From Solirubrobacter sp963798325 (GTDB lineage Bacteria > Actinomycetota > Thermoleophilia > Solirubrobacterales > Solirubrobacteraceae), in assembly GCA_963798325.1 (NCBI GenBank), contig CAWCSS010000001.1, positions 186,001-250,000 on the forward strand: 64,000 nucleotides of DNA. The letters run 5' to 3'. The notes below the pieces were generated by a model that did no database searches, was not told where the DNA came from, and was given only the letters and a program-made list of their open reading frames with translations. Numbering within the stretch: the stretch's first letter is position 1; each line of letters opens with the position of its first letter. The position numbers and the translations under genes are program-made. Positions 16,758 to 25,735 of the stretch are shown piece after piece.

Positions 16758-17366
16758 GTGTTGCGCGGAGTGCTGTTCGGGTTGGTGTTGCTGGCCGTGC
16801 CGGGTCTGCTCGGCGCGTCGCTGCTGCACAGCCGGCCGGCGGCTCCGACGTGGCCGGAGTCCCCCGCTCCCGGCGGGCTGACGATCGAGACGCCGCCGCG
16901 CTGGGATGAGCCCGCGCGCCAGTCGCTGGCGATGCTGCGCAAGGTCACGCGGGAGTCATCGCGCTCGGCGCGCGCGGAGCTCGCGGCGTGCGAACGGCGT
17001 GCGGCGCGCGTCGCTCGCGCAGGCCGGGTGCGTGCGTTCCGCCACTGCGCGACCCGGCCGCTGGCGCGCATGAACGGATTCGGGACGGCGAATTCGCGGA
17101 TGCTCTCCAACCTCGCCGGCACCGCCGGGCCGACCGAGGCCTGCCGCCGTCGCGTGCTCAGCCTGAGCGGGCTCAACGGCGCGCTCGGCCAGTCGGCCAA
17201 CACCGCGCTGCGCACCTGGGTGGCGACGTGGAAGGAGACGCTGGCCACGTCGCGCGCGATCCGTGAGATCGCGCGCGAGGTCGCCGCCTTCTCGCGCGCC
17301 AAGGGCTGGGGCTCCACGTGCCGGGCGAGACCGCCCGCGCCCGCGGAGCCGCCGCCTACAGCGTGA
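16758..17366 (+). CDS. Secreted or membrane-anchored protein of unknown function
   Basis: A 202-residue protein starting at GTG 16758 with a strong ribosome site. Residues 1-25 (MLRGVLFGLVLLAVPGLLGASLLH) form a signal peptide or single membrane anchor. The rest is rich in Arg, Ala and helix formers, with three or four Cys (ACERRAAR, RHCATRPLAR, EACRRRV, STCRAR). I recognise no family. It ends with a Pro-rich tail (RPPAPAEPPPTA) and overlaps the end of serA by 11 bases tail to tail. Confidence 0.7.
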   Translation: MLRGVLFGLVLLAVPGLLGASLLHSRPAAPTWPESPAPGGLTIETPPRWDEPARQSLAMLRKVTRESSRSARAELAACERRAARVARAGRVRAFRHCATRPLARMNGFGTANSRMLSNLAGTAGPTEACRRRVLSLSGLNGALGQSANTALRTWVATWKETLATSRAIREIAREVAAFSRAKGWGSTCRARPPAPAEPPPTA

Positions 17367-18945
17367 TGCTCCGCCCGGAGACGAAGCCGTCGGACTGCGC
17401 GATCTGCGCGACCACCTCGTCCGGCACGGGGCCGTCGGTGGTCACGGCCATCACCGCGAGGTCCGAGGACCCCTCGCGGCCCACGGCCGCGGCGTTGATG
17501 TTGAGCCCGTGCTCGCCGAAGCAGGTGCCGACGCGCCCGACCATGCCGGGGACGTCGGAGTACTGGAACAGCGTCAGGTAGGGATCGTCGATCTGGAGGT
17601 TGAAGCGCTGGCCCCAGGCCTCCAGCAGGTGCGGCCGGTGCAGGTGGCCGATCGTCGTCCCGACGACCTTGACGTCGCCCAGCGTGACGCGGACGAGGTC
17701 GCTGTAGTCGCGGGCACTCGTCTGGCGCGTGTCGGAGACCGTGATCCCCCGCTCCTCCGCCAGGGCGGGCGCGTTGACGAGGTTGACCTGCTCCTCCGTG
17801 CGACCGTCGAAGACGCCGGTCAGGACGGCGAGCGTGAGCAGGCGGGTGTCGCGCTCGGCGATCTTGCCCAGGTACTCGACCTCGATCCTGTCCACGCTCG
17901 TCGCCAGCGCGGCGGCGATCTTGCCGAGCCGCTGGGCGAGCGGGATGAACGGGCCGAGCGCCTCCATGTCCTCCGCGTTGACCGCGGGGATGTTCACGGC
18001 GGTGGAGACGACACCGCCGGTGAGGGCGGCCACGACCTGCTCGGCGGTCTGGACGCCGGCGCGATCCTGCGCCTCGGCCGTCGACGCGCCCAGGTGCGGC
18101 GTGACCACGACGTTGGCGTAGCCGAACAGCGGGTGATCGGTGATCGGCTCGGTGGTGAAGACGTCCAGCGCGGCGCCGGCCACGTGGCCGCTGTCGATCG
18201 CCGCCTTGAGGTCCTCGTCGACGATCAGCGGGCCGCGGGCGACGTTGATGATGCGCACGCCGGGCTTGGTCTTGGCGAGCGTCTCGGTGTTGATGAAGCC
18301 CTGCGTCTCCGGGGTCTTCGGCAGATGCAGCGTCAGGAAGTCCGCGGTGGCCAGGACGTCTTGCGGCGTCTCGGCCTGCTCCGCGCCGAGCTCCTTGAAG
18401 CGCTCGCTGGAGACGAACGGGTCGTAGGCCACCACGCGCATGCCGAAGGCCTTCGCGCGGATCGCGACGAGCTGGCCGATGCGGCCGAAGCCGAGCACGC
18501 CGAGTGTCTTGCCGTCGACCTCGGTGCCGCCGAACTTGCTGCGCTCCCACTTGCCGGACGTGAGGCTGGCGTGCGCCTGCGGGATGTTGCGGGCGAGCGC
18601 CAGCATCAGCGCGACCGTGTGCTCGGCGGCGGCGACCGTGTTGGCCTCCGGCGCGTTGGCGACGATGATGCCCTTCTTGGACGCCGCCGTGACGTCAACG
18701 TTGTCCACGCCCACGCCGGCGCGGCCGACGACCTTGAGGTTGTCGGCGCGGTCGATGACCTCGGCGTCGAGCTTGGTCGCGGACCGGATCAGGATCCCGT
18801 GGTAGCTGCTGATGCGGTCCAGCAGCTGCTCGCGCGTCCAGTCGGTGCCGAGATCGACGTCGAAGCGGTCGCGCAGCATCTGCACGCCCGTGTCGGCGAT
18901 CTTCTCCGCGACGAGGACCTTGTACGGCTCGGTCAACGTGCTCAT
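17356..18945 (-). CDS. serA: D-3-phosphoglycerate dehydrogenase
   Basis: SerA catalyses the first committed step of serine synthesis, 3-phosphoglycerate to 3-phosphohydroxypyruvate with NAD. The 529-residue length is that of the long actinobacterial type with catalytic, intervening (ASB) and ACT domains. Visible are GRAGVGVDNVDVTAA, the NAD site LGVLGFGRIGQLVA, the catalytic-Arg region INVARGPLIVDEDL, TPHLGASTAEAQDRAG with the catalytic His, and an ACT domain near the end (LFQYSDVPGMVGRVGTCFGEHGLNI). ATG 18945 overlaps the ilvC stop by one base. It closes the serC-methyltransferase-ilvC-serA operon. Confidence 0.96.
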   Translation of the reverse strand: MSTLTEPYKVLVAEKIADTGVQMLRDRFDVDLGTDWTREQLLDRISSYHGILIRSATKLDAEVIDRADNLKVVGRAGVGVDNVDVTAASKKGIIVANAPEANTVAAAEHTVALMLALARNIPQAHASLTSGKWERSKFGGTEVDGKTLGVLGFGRIGQLVAIRAKAFGMRVVAYDPFVSSERFKELGAEQAETPQDVLATADFLTLHLPKTPETQGFINTETLAKTKPGVRIINVARGPLIVDEDLKAAIDSGHVAGAALDVFTTEPITDHPLFGYANVVVTPHLGASTAEAQDRAGVQTAEQVVAALTGGVVSTAVNIPAVNAEDMEALGPFIPLAQRLGKIAAALATSVDRIEVEYLGKIAERDTRLLTLAVLTGVFDGRTEEQVNLVNAPALAEERGITVSDTRQTSARDYSDLVRVTLGDVKVVGTTIGHLHRPHLLEAWGQRFNLQIDDPYLTLFQYSDVPGMVGRVGTCFGEHGLNINAAAVGREGSSDLAVMAVTTDGPVPDEVVAQIAQSDGFVSGRSITL

Positions 18946-19943
18946 CAGCCTTCCTCGAACTCCGTGTCGATCCAGGCCATCATCGAGCGCAACTGCTTGC
19001 CCTCCTGCTCGATCTGGTGGCCCTGGCCCTCGGCGCGCAGGCGCTGGAAGTTCTCCTGGCCGGCGCGGTTCTCCGCGATCCACTCGCGGGCGAAGGTGCC
19101 GTCCTGGATCTCGGTGAGGACGTCCTTCATGTTCTGGCGCGTCTGGTCGGTGATGATCCGCTTGCCGCGGGTCAGGTCGCCGTACTCCGCCGTGTTGGAG
19201 ATCGAGTGGCGCATCCCGGTGATGCCCTTCTCGTACATCAGGTCCACGATCAGCTTGAGCTCGTGGAGGCACTCGAAGTAGGCCATCTCGGGCGCGTAGC
19301 CGGCGTCGACCAGCGTCTCGTAGCCCGCGGTGACGAGCTCGGACACGCCGCCGCAGAGCACGGCCTGCTCACCGAAGAGGTCGGTCTCGGTCTCGTCCTT
19401 GAACGTCGTCTCGATCACGCCGCCGCGCGTGCCGCCGATGCCCTTGGCGTAGGCCAGGGCGAGCTGCTGGGCGTTGCCCGTCGCGTTCTTGTCGATCGCG
19501 ATCAGGCAGGGCACGCCCGAGCCCTCGGTGTACTGGCGGCGGACGAGGTGGCCCGGGCCCTTCGGAGCCACGAGCGCGACGTCGACCTCCGGGGGCGGCT
19601 CGACCTCGTTGTAGTGGATCGAGAAGCCGTGGCCGAACATGAGGAGGTTGCCGGGAGCGATCCCGTCCTTGATCGACTCCTCATAGACGTCATGGTGCTT
19701 CTCGTCGGGCAGCAGGACCATCACGATGTCGCCGCGGCTGGCGGCGTCCTCGATGCTGGTGACCTCGAGGCCGGCGGCCTTGGCGTGCTCGACCGACTTG
19801 CTGTCCTCGCGAAGGCCTACAACGACGTCTACGCCCGAGTCCTTGAGGTTGCGGGCGTGCGCGTGGCCCTGGGAGCCGTATCCCAGGATGGCCACGGTCT
19901 TGCCCTTCAGCAGGTCCAGATCCGCGTCGTCGTCGTAGAACAT
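18945..19943 (-). CDS. ilvC: Ketol-acid reductoisomerase
   Basis: IlvC isomerises and reduces acetolactate or acetohydroxybutyrate in valine/isoleucine synthesis. The 332-residue class I enzyme shows the NAD(P) site ILGYGSQGHAHARNL near residues 19-33, the conserved MFGHGFSIH, VALVAPKGPGHLVRR, DETETDLFGEQAVLCGG with the Mg ligands, and SNTAEYGD. ATG 19943 is chosen because the Rossmann strand starts soon after it. The gene sits 11 bases after the methyltransferase gene and is coupled to serA. Confidence 0.96.
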   Translation of the reverse strand: MFYDDDADLDLLKGKTVAILGYGSQGHAHARNLKDSGVDVVVGLREDSKSVEHAKAAGLEVTSIEDAASRGDIVMVLLPDEKHHDVYEESIKDGIAPGNLLMFGHGFSIHYNEVEPPPEVDVALVAPKGPGHLVRRQYTEGSGVPCLIAIDKNATGNAQQLALAYAKGIGGTRGGVIETTFKDETETDLFGEQAVLCGGVSELVTAGYETLVDAGYAPEMAYFECLHELKLIVDLMYEKGITGMRHSISNTAEYGDLTRGKRIITDQTRQNMKDVLTEIQDGTFAREWIAENRAGQENFQRLRAEGQGHQIEQEGKQLRSMMAWIDTEFEEG

Positions 19944-19954
19944 GGGCGGCGATG

Positions 19955-20773
19955 TTAGGCGGTCGCCGTCGCGATCCAGGTTCTTGCGGGGATTTCCAGA
20001 CGGTCGTCGGGTTGCGTGAACGGCTCCGCTTGCTTTTCCAGCTCGGCCAGGACGTCGCTGCGCGTGGCGAAGTCCATTTTCGCGTCCGCCTCTCCGACGC
20101 TGCCGCTGGTCAGCTTCAGATGCGCCCACCAGTCGTCGAAGTCCTCGAAGCGCATCGTGAAGTCGACAACGTCGATGTCGGGCTCGATGAACCCGGCGGC
20201 GGCCATCGTCTCCGCGATCAGGTTCGGGTCCGCCCACGCGAACTGCCCCGGGCCCTGCGGCGCCGCGACGAGCCCGCGCTTGAGCAGCGCCCGCGTCGGC
20301 GCGGCGCTCCACAGGTTGTCGTCGGGGCCGGTCCAGGCGGCGAGGACGACCTTGCCGTCCTGCTTGAGGATCCGGCGCGTTTCCCGCAGCGCCGACTCGG
20401 GGTCGTCGAGCAGCATGTAGCCCCAGCGGCAGAGGACGCCGTCGATGCTCGCGGCGGGCTGGTCGATGGGCGAGCTCAGGTCAATCTGCCGGAAGCGCAC
20501 GTTGCTGCCCTTCGCGCGCCGCTGCGCCGCGGTGAGCATGTCGGGCGAGAAGTCGCTCGTGATCAGCTCGCCGCCGGGCTGGATGAGCTCGGCGGCGAGA
20601 TACCCGGTGTCCCCGAGGCCCGCCGCCAGATCGAGGATCGTCTGGCCGGGCTGGGGCTGGAGCAGCTCGACCATCGCCGCCGACACGGGCAGCGTGTCCC
20701 GCGCGAACTGGTCGGCGCGGGCCTCCCAGCCGGCGGCGGCCTTGATCCAGCGCTCGCGGGACTCGAGCGTCAT
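19955..20773 (-). CDS. Class I SAM-dependent methyltransferase
   Basis: A 272-residue protein with the SAM-binding motif I ILDLAAGLGDTGYLAAEL near residues 46-63, an acidic motif II region (ELITSDFSPDMLTAA) and post motif RWGYMLLDDPESALRETRRILKQDGKVVLAAW. The substrate cannot be read from sequence. It resembles UbiE/MenG-like small-molecule methyltransferases, and a demethylmenaquinone methyltransferase is otherwise missing from the men genes nearby, but the resemblance is only general. Its ATG directly follows the serC stop, so it is co-transcribed with serC, ilvC and serA. Confidence 0.85.
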   Translation of the reverse strand: MTLESRERWIKAAAGWEARADQFARDTLPVSAAMVELLQPQPGQTILDLAAGLGDTGYLAAELIQPGGELITSDFSPDMLTAAQRRAKGSNVRFRQIDLSSPIDQPAASIDGVLCRWGYMLLDDPESALRETRRILKQDGKVVLAAWTGPDDNLWSAAPTRALLKRGLVAAPQGPGQFAWADPNLIAETMAAAGFIEPDIDVVDFTMRFEDFDDWWAHLKLTSGSVGEADAKMDFATRSDVLAELEKQAEPFTQPDDRLEIPARTWIATATA

Positions 20774-21898
20774 CTAGAGCTTCTCGACGACGTAGTCGAT
20801 GCAGGCCGTGAGCGCCTCGATGTCGGCGGTGTCGATCGCCGGGAACATCGCCACCCGCAGCTGGTTGCGACCGAGCTTGCGGTAGGGCTCGGTGTCGACG
20901 ATCCCGTTGGCGCGCAGCACCTTGGCCACCGCGGCGGCGTCGACCGCGTCGTCGAAGTCGATCGTGCCGACGACGAGCGAGCGCTTGGCCGGGTCCTTGA
21001 CGAACGGCGTCGTGTAGCCGGTGGCCTCCGCCCAGTCGTAGAGGTGGGTGGAGGAGGCCGTCGTGCGCTCGACGCAGCCCTTCAGGCCGCCCAGGCCGAG
21101 CATCCACTCGAGCTGGTCGGCGAGCAGCACGAGCGTCGCGATCGCCGGCGTGTTGTAGGTCTGGTCCTTCAGCGAGTTGTCCAGCGCGGTGTTCAGCGAC
21201 AGGAACTCCGGGATCCAGCGGCCGGAGCCGTGCGATCTCGGCGATCCGCTCCTGCGCCGCGGGGCTCGTCGAGCGCCAGCCACAGGCCACCGTCGGCGGC
21301 GAAGCACTTCTGCGGCGCGAAGTAGTAGACGTCGGCGTCCTTGGCGTCGACGGGCAGGCCGCCCGCGCCGGAGGTCGCGTCGATCAGCACGAGCCCGTCG
21401 CCGACGCGCTCGACCGGGACCATCACGCCGGTGGAGGTCTCGTTGTGCGCCCACGCGGTCACGTCGGCGGACGGATCGGAGGTCGGGCGCGGGCGCGTCG
21501 CCCGCGTCGGCCTTGACGATGATCGAGTCCTGCAGGAACGGCGCGGCGTTGGTCGACTTGGCGAACTTCGAGGAGAACTCGCCGTAGGTCAGGTGCAGCG
21601 CCTTCTCCTTGACCAGCCCGAAGGTGGCGGCGTCCCAGAACGCGGTCGTGCCGCCGTTGCCGAGCATGACCTCGTAGCCCTCGGGCACCTGGAAGAGGTC
21701 CTTCAGCCCGGAGCGGACCTGGCCGACGAGGCTCTTGACCGGCTTCTGGCGGTGCGAGGTGCCCATCAGCGCGGCGGCGTCGCCCTCGGCGAGACGTGCG
21801 AGCTGCGCGGGACGAACCTTCGACGGGCCGCAGCCGAAGCGGCCGTCGGCGGGCTTGAGGTCCTCGGGGATGGTCAGGGCGGTGTCAGACACGGACAC
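20774..21898 (-). pseudogene. serC: Phosphoserine aminotransferase, three frameshifts
   Basis: SerC converts 3-phosphohydroxypyruvate to phosphoserine with PLP and belongs with serA in this operon. Residues from 21898 match the actinobacterial type (RFGCGPSKVRPAQL, MGTSHRQKPVKSLV, LGNGGTTAFWDAA). The frame then shifts near 21478; the next block, DVTAWAHNETSTGVMVPVERVG to the Lys site YYFAPQKCFAADGGLWLAL, is in a second frame. SPAAQERIAEIA lies in a third frame (shift near 21255), and SGRWIPEFLSLNTALDNS returns to the first (near 21228). The net result is again in frame, so the long open reading is partly a wrong-frame peptide. All conserved blocks survive, which suggests read errors rather than decay. 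Confidence 0.85.
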
Positions 21899-22044
21899 GG
21901 TGAACTCCTCGTTGATCGCGATGAAAGGTTGCCCAGGCGCGCGACCGTACGACGCCCGCCGCTCCCCGGTGGTGCTCCACCTAAGCGCCAGTTGCGACAG
22001 CCGATCCCAATGTAGCGGGGGCGAGTTTCCGCGCCCGGGGCCCT

Positions 22045-22088
22045 AGACGTAACGACATTTCCGGAAACGCGAAAATCTCGTTACGTCT
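22045..22088. repeat. 11-bp inverted repeat with conserved loop
   Basis: AGACGTAACGA (22045-22055) and TCGTTACGTCT (22078-22088) are perfect inverted copies; inside the loop is a 10-bp palindrome TTTCCGGAAA (22058-22067). It lies in the 296-bp divergent region between serC and the DUF559 gene, which otherwise shows no gene. On the minus strand the loop reads TTCGCGTTTCCGG, nearly the loop of the hairpin at 3245-3294, although the stems differ. Confidence 0.65.
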
Positions 22089-22194
22089 TCGCGCGCCAGC
22101 ACGGCGTCGCCCTCGGTGAACACCTCGGCATGTCGCCGGCGGCGTCTCCGCGCGCCGTCCAGGGCGGACGATTGTTCGGCACGATACCTGCGGC

Positions 22195-22922
22195 GTGTAC
22201 TCGCTCCTCCCCGAGCTCACGCCCGAGGGCGAGTGGCTCGCGGCGGTGTACGCCGCGGGTGACGGCGCCGCGCTCACCGCGCTCAACGGCGCGAGCTTCT
22301 ACGTCGACACGCGGTTCAAGCCCGTCGGCATCACGGTTGCCGTCCCGAGAAGACGAAGGTCGCAGGGGTTCAAGCTGATCGTCGGACTGGACCCGCGGGA
22401 CATCCGCATCCGCGACGGCGATCCCGGTGGCGAGCTTCGAGCGCGTGCTCGTCGACGTGCCGTTGAACCCCGAACAGTGCGCCCACCTGATCTACAAGGG
22501 CGCGTACAAGCGCGTGTTCTCGGCGGCCGCGACCCGGCGCCTGATCGCGCGAACGCCCGGCCGCCACGGCAGGCTCAAGCGCGCGCTCGAGCTGCACGAG
22601 GCCGGAAGTGCCGGCACGCGCTCCGGCCTCGAGGACCAGTTCGTGGCGCTGGTGCGCGGCGCGCGGTTGCCCGAGCCGATCATCAACACCCACATCCGAG
22701 GCATCGAGGTGGACTTCCGCTGGGGCGACTACTGCGTCGAGATCGACGGGCCGGGGCATCAGCTGGCCGCGGTGCGGGCCGCCGATGCGGCCAAGCAGGC
22801 GCGGCTCGAGGCGCACGGCTTCACCGTCGTGCGGTTCACCGAGGCAGCGATCGAGCGCGCGCCGCGCGAGGTCCTACGGAGAGCTCGCGGCGCAGAAGCT
22901 TGCCCGCCGGGTTGCGCGGTAG
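22195..22922 (+). pseudogene. DUF559-domain protein, frameshifted
   Basis: From GTG 22195 the first frame (LTALNGASFYVDTRFKPVGITV, then LDPRDIRIRDG) is followed after a shift near 22420 by a second frame with IPVASFERVLVDVPLNPEQCAHLI and the DUF559 core RSGLEDQFVALVRGARLPEPIINTHIRGIEVDFRWGDYCVEIDGPGHQ. DUF559 proteins have a PD-(D/E)XK/Vsr-like nuclease fold, with D and E of VDFRW and VEIDG as likely metal ligands. They are common, often multicopy and of unknown role in actinobacteria. The true stop is unclear; a second indel near 22874 would end it at TAG 22920. It converges on, and probably overlaps, menE. Confidence 0.65.
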
Positions 22923-23999
22923 TGAGGTCCACGACCTCGATCGTCTTCGGGACCTTGAAGCGGGCGAGCCGCGCCGCGGCGTGCTCGCGCAGTTCGGCCG
23001 GCGTCGACCTCGCCGACGACGAAGCGCGGTCACCGCCTCCCCCCACTCCGGGTCCGGGCGGCCGAACACGCCCGCCTCGCGCACGGCGGGGTGCGACAGC
23101 AGCGCCGCCTCGACCTCCTGGGGCATGACGTTCTCGCCGCCGCTGACGATCGTGTCGACCTTGCGGCCGAGGACGACGAGCCGGTCGCCGAGCCACGTGC
23201 CGAGGTCGCCCGTCGCGTGCTCGCCGCCCACGACGGACGGGCCGGCGACGATGATCTCGCCGTCGCCGCGCGAGCGTGATGTCATGCCGGGCAGCGGGCG
23301 GCCGCTGGTCTCGGTGTCCCCCACGTCCGCCAGCGCGACCGCGCTGCACGCCTGGGTGAGCCCGTACGACGGGCGCACGGGCCAGCCCGCGTCGCGGGCG
23401 CGCCCGAGGAGCGTCGGGTCGGCGGGCGCGCCGCCGAGCATCACGCACTCCAGAGACGCGGGCGGCGGCCGGTGGATGAGCCGGTTCAGCTGCGTCGGGA
23501 CCAGCGACGCCACCGTGACGTCCTCGGTGCCGGCCGGGCCGAGCACCGCTGTCGTGCGCGAGTGCCATGCGCGCAGGAGCACCATCAGCCCGCCGATGTG
23601 CGAGAGCGGGAGCGGGCACAGCCAGCGCCCCGGCTCGATCACCGACAGGACGGCGTCCGCGTTCGCCTCGATGTTCGCGAGCGAGAGCGCGACCGGCGCG
23701 GGTACGCCGGTCGTCCCGCTGGTGTGCATGAGCAGGCCGAACCCGTCGCCGCTGATCTGCTCGCCCGGCTCGAGCGCCTCGATCACCTGACCGGCCCCGG
23801 CGGTCCGCCACTGCGGCTCGCGCAGGTCGACCGGCACGGCCTCGACGCCCGCCTGGATGCACGCGTGCAGGGCGACCACGAAGTCCAGCCCCGCGGGCAG
23901 CGCGAGCGCGACGCGCGGCGCAGTGATCCGGACGGCCGCCGCTCGTTCGGCCAGTTCGTCGTAGGTCAGCGACCCCTGCGGTGTCTCGAGAGCCAGCAC
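22874..23999 (-). pseudogene. menE: o-Succinylbenzoate-CoA ligase-like AMP-forming enzyme, frameshifted
   Basis: MenE activates o-succinylbenzoate with ATP and CoA in menaquinone synthesis. From GTG 23999 the sequence shows the AMP-site P-loop LLMHTSGTTGVPAPVALSLANI, the PSYGLTQACSAVAL motif, TGDLGTWLGDRLVVLGRKVDTIVSGGENVMPQEVE with the adenylate-binding Asp, and HPAVREAGVFGRPDPEWGEAVTA. The frame then slips: PAELREHAAARLARFKVPKTIEVVDL lies in another frame (shift near 23030), and PRNPAGKLLRREL with the catalytic Lys returns to the first (near 22925). A third slip would give the stop at 22874. It diverges from menB only 30 bp away, which supports the name. Confidence 0.8.
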
Positions 24000-24029
24000 G
24001 AGCAGCGAGACTAGCTATGGTCATCCGCC

Positions 24030-24848
24030 GTGCACTGGACCTCCGCCGGCGATTATCAGGACATCCGCTACGAGCTGTCCGGCGACGGAATCGCCAAGAT
24101 CACCATCAATCGACCGGAAGTCCGCAACGCGTTCCGCCCGGAAACGATCATGGAGATCTCCGACGCGCTCGACGAGGCGCGCGAGGACAGCTCCGTCGGC
24201 GTCATCATCCTCACCGGCGAAGGACCGCTGGCGTTCTGCTCCGGCGGCGACCAGAACGTTCGCGGGGACACGGGCTACGTGGCCGGCGGGCATGCGGTCG
24301 GACGCTTCCATGTCACCGACCTGCACGTGCAGATGCGACGGCTCCCGAAGCCGATCGTCGCGATGGTCGCGGGCTACGCGATCGGCGGCGGCCACATCCT
24401 GCATCTCGTCTGCGACCTCACGATCGCCGCCGACAACGCGCGCTTCGGGCAGACCGGCCCGCGCGTCGGCTCCTTCGACGGCGGCTACGGCGCCGCGCTG
24501 CTCTCGCGGCTCGTCGGCCCCAAGAAGGCCAAGGAGTTCTGGATGCTGTGCCGGCAGTACGACGCGCAGCAGGCGCTCGACATGGGCCTCGTGAACACGG
24601 TCGTGCCGTTGGAGGAGTTGGAGGCCGAGACCGTGAAATGGTGTCACGAGATGCTCGCCCTCTCCCCCTTCGCCCTCCGCCTCGTAAAGCTCAGTTTTCA
24701 CGCTGAGGAAGACGGTATGGCGGGGATCCAGCAGCTCGCGCACGATGCCAACCTTCTGTTCTACGCCAGCGACGAGGCGAAGGAGGGCCGCGAGGCCTAC
24801 AAGGCCAAGCGCCAGCCCGACTTCGCGCAGTTCCCCAAGCGGCCTTGA
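24030..24848 (+). CDS. menB: 1,4-Dihydroxy-2-naphthoyl-CoA synthase
   Basis: MenB closes the second ring of the naphthoquinone from o-succinylbenzoyl-CoA. The 272-residue crotonase-fold protein shows the MenB-specific GYAIGGGHILHLVCDLTIAADNARFGQTGPRVGSFDGGYG region near residues 115-155 and an oxyanion-hole segment (FCSGGDQNVRG). GTG 24030 is the apparent start; an ATG at 24017 is out of frame. It is the first gene of an intact menB-menA-menC run and overlaps menA by four bases (TTGA). Confidence 0.96.
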   Translation: MHWTSAGDYQDIRYELSGDGIAKITINRPEVRNAFRPETIMEISDALDEAREDSSVGVIILTGEGPLAFCSGGDQNVRGDTGYVAGGHAVGRFHVTDLHVQMRRLPKPIVAMVAGYAIGGGHILHLVCDLTIAADNARFGQTGPRVGSFDGGYGAALLSRLVGPKKAKEFWMLCRQYDAQQALDMGLVNTVVPLEELEAETVKWCHEMLALSPFALRLVKLSFHAEEDGMAGIQQLAHDANLLFYASDEAKEGREAYKAKRQPDFAQFPKRP

Positions 24849-25735
24849 GTCCACTGCACATCTGGCTGATGGCCGCGCGGCCCCGGACGCTCCCGGCGGC
24901 GGCGGCGCCCGTGCTGGTCGGTACGGCCTACGCGTCGACGCTCGGCACCTTCAAGGTGCTGACGTTCATCGCGACGCTCCTCGGCGCCCTGCTGATCCAG
25001 ATCGGCACGAACCTCTCCAACGACTACTCCGACGCGCGGCGCGGCGCGGACACCGAGGACCGGCTCGGCCCGGTGCGGGTGACCGCGGGCGGGCTCGTCC
25101 CGCCCAAGCAGGTGCTGATCGCCACCTACGTCGCCTTCGGGCTGGCGGTGCTCGTCGGCGTCTATCTGATCGTCACCTCCGGCTGGCAGCTGCTGCTGGT
25201 CGGGATCGCCTCGATCCTCGCCGGCGTCCTGTACACGGGCGGCCCGCGGCCCTACGGGTATGAGGGCCTCGGCGAGGTCTTCGTGTTCCTGTTCTTCGGC
25301 CTCGTCGCCGTGACCGGGACCTTCTTCGCCCAGATGGAGGCGCTGAACTGGGAGTCGTTCGTGCTCGCGGTGCCGGTCGGCCTGCTGGCGACGGCGATCC
25401 TGATGGTCAACAACGTGCGCGACCTCGAGACCGACCGGCGGGCGGGCAAGAAGACGCTGGCGGTGCGGCTCGGGAGACCGCGGGCGCGTCTCGGCTACGC
25501 GCTGCTGATCTATCTCGCGTTCCTCACCGCGCCGCTGGCGTGGCTGCTGGGCGGTGAGCACCTCACGCCGTGGCTGCTGCTCCCGTGGCTCGCGCTGCCG
25601 ATCGCCGCACCGATCGTCCGGACCGTCCGCAACCGCGTCGACGGTCCCGCACTGAACGGCGCGCTGGCCAGGACCGGCATGCTCCAGCTCGCGTTCTGTG
25701 TGCTCCTGTCGGCGGGGCTGCTGCTGTCGAAGTGA
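24845..25735 (+). CDS. menA: 1,4-Dihydroxy-2-naphthoate prenyltransferase
   Basis: MenA attaches the polyprenyl tail to 1,4-dihydroxy-2-naphthoate in the membrane. The 296-residue UbiA-superfamily protein has about eight or nine hydrophobic segments and the first Asp-rich substrate motif in NLSNDYSDARRGADTEDR near residues 56-74. The second is NNVRDLETDRRAGKKTLAVRLG near residue 183. The N-terminus LHIWLMAARPRTLPAAAAPVLVG is typical of MenA. The start is TTG within the menB stop; menC starts within its own stop (GTGA). Confidence 0.95.
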   Translation: MSPLHIWLMAARPRTLPAAAAPVLVGTAYASTLGTFKVLTFIATLLGALLIQIGTNLSNDYSDARRGADTEDRLGPVRVTAGGLVPPKQVLIATYVAFGLAVLVGVYLIVTSGWQLLLVGIASILAGVLYTGGPRPYGYEGLGEVFVFLFFGLVAVTGTFFAQMEALNWESFVLAVPVGLLATAILMVNNVRDLETDRRAGKKTLAVRLGRPRARLGYALLIYLAFLTAPLAWLLGGEHLTPWLLLPWLALPIAAPIVRTVRNRVDGPALNGALARTGMLQLAFCVLLSAGLLLSK

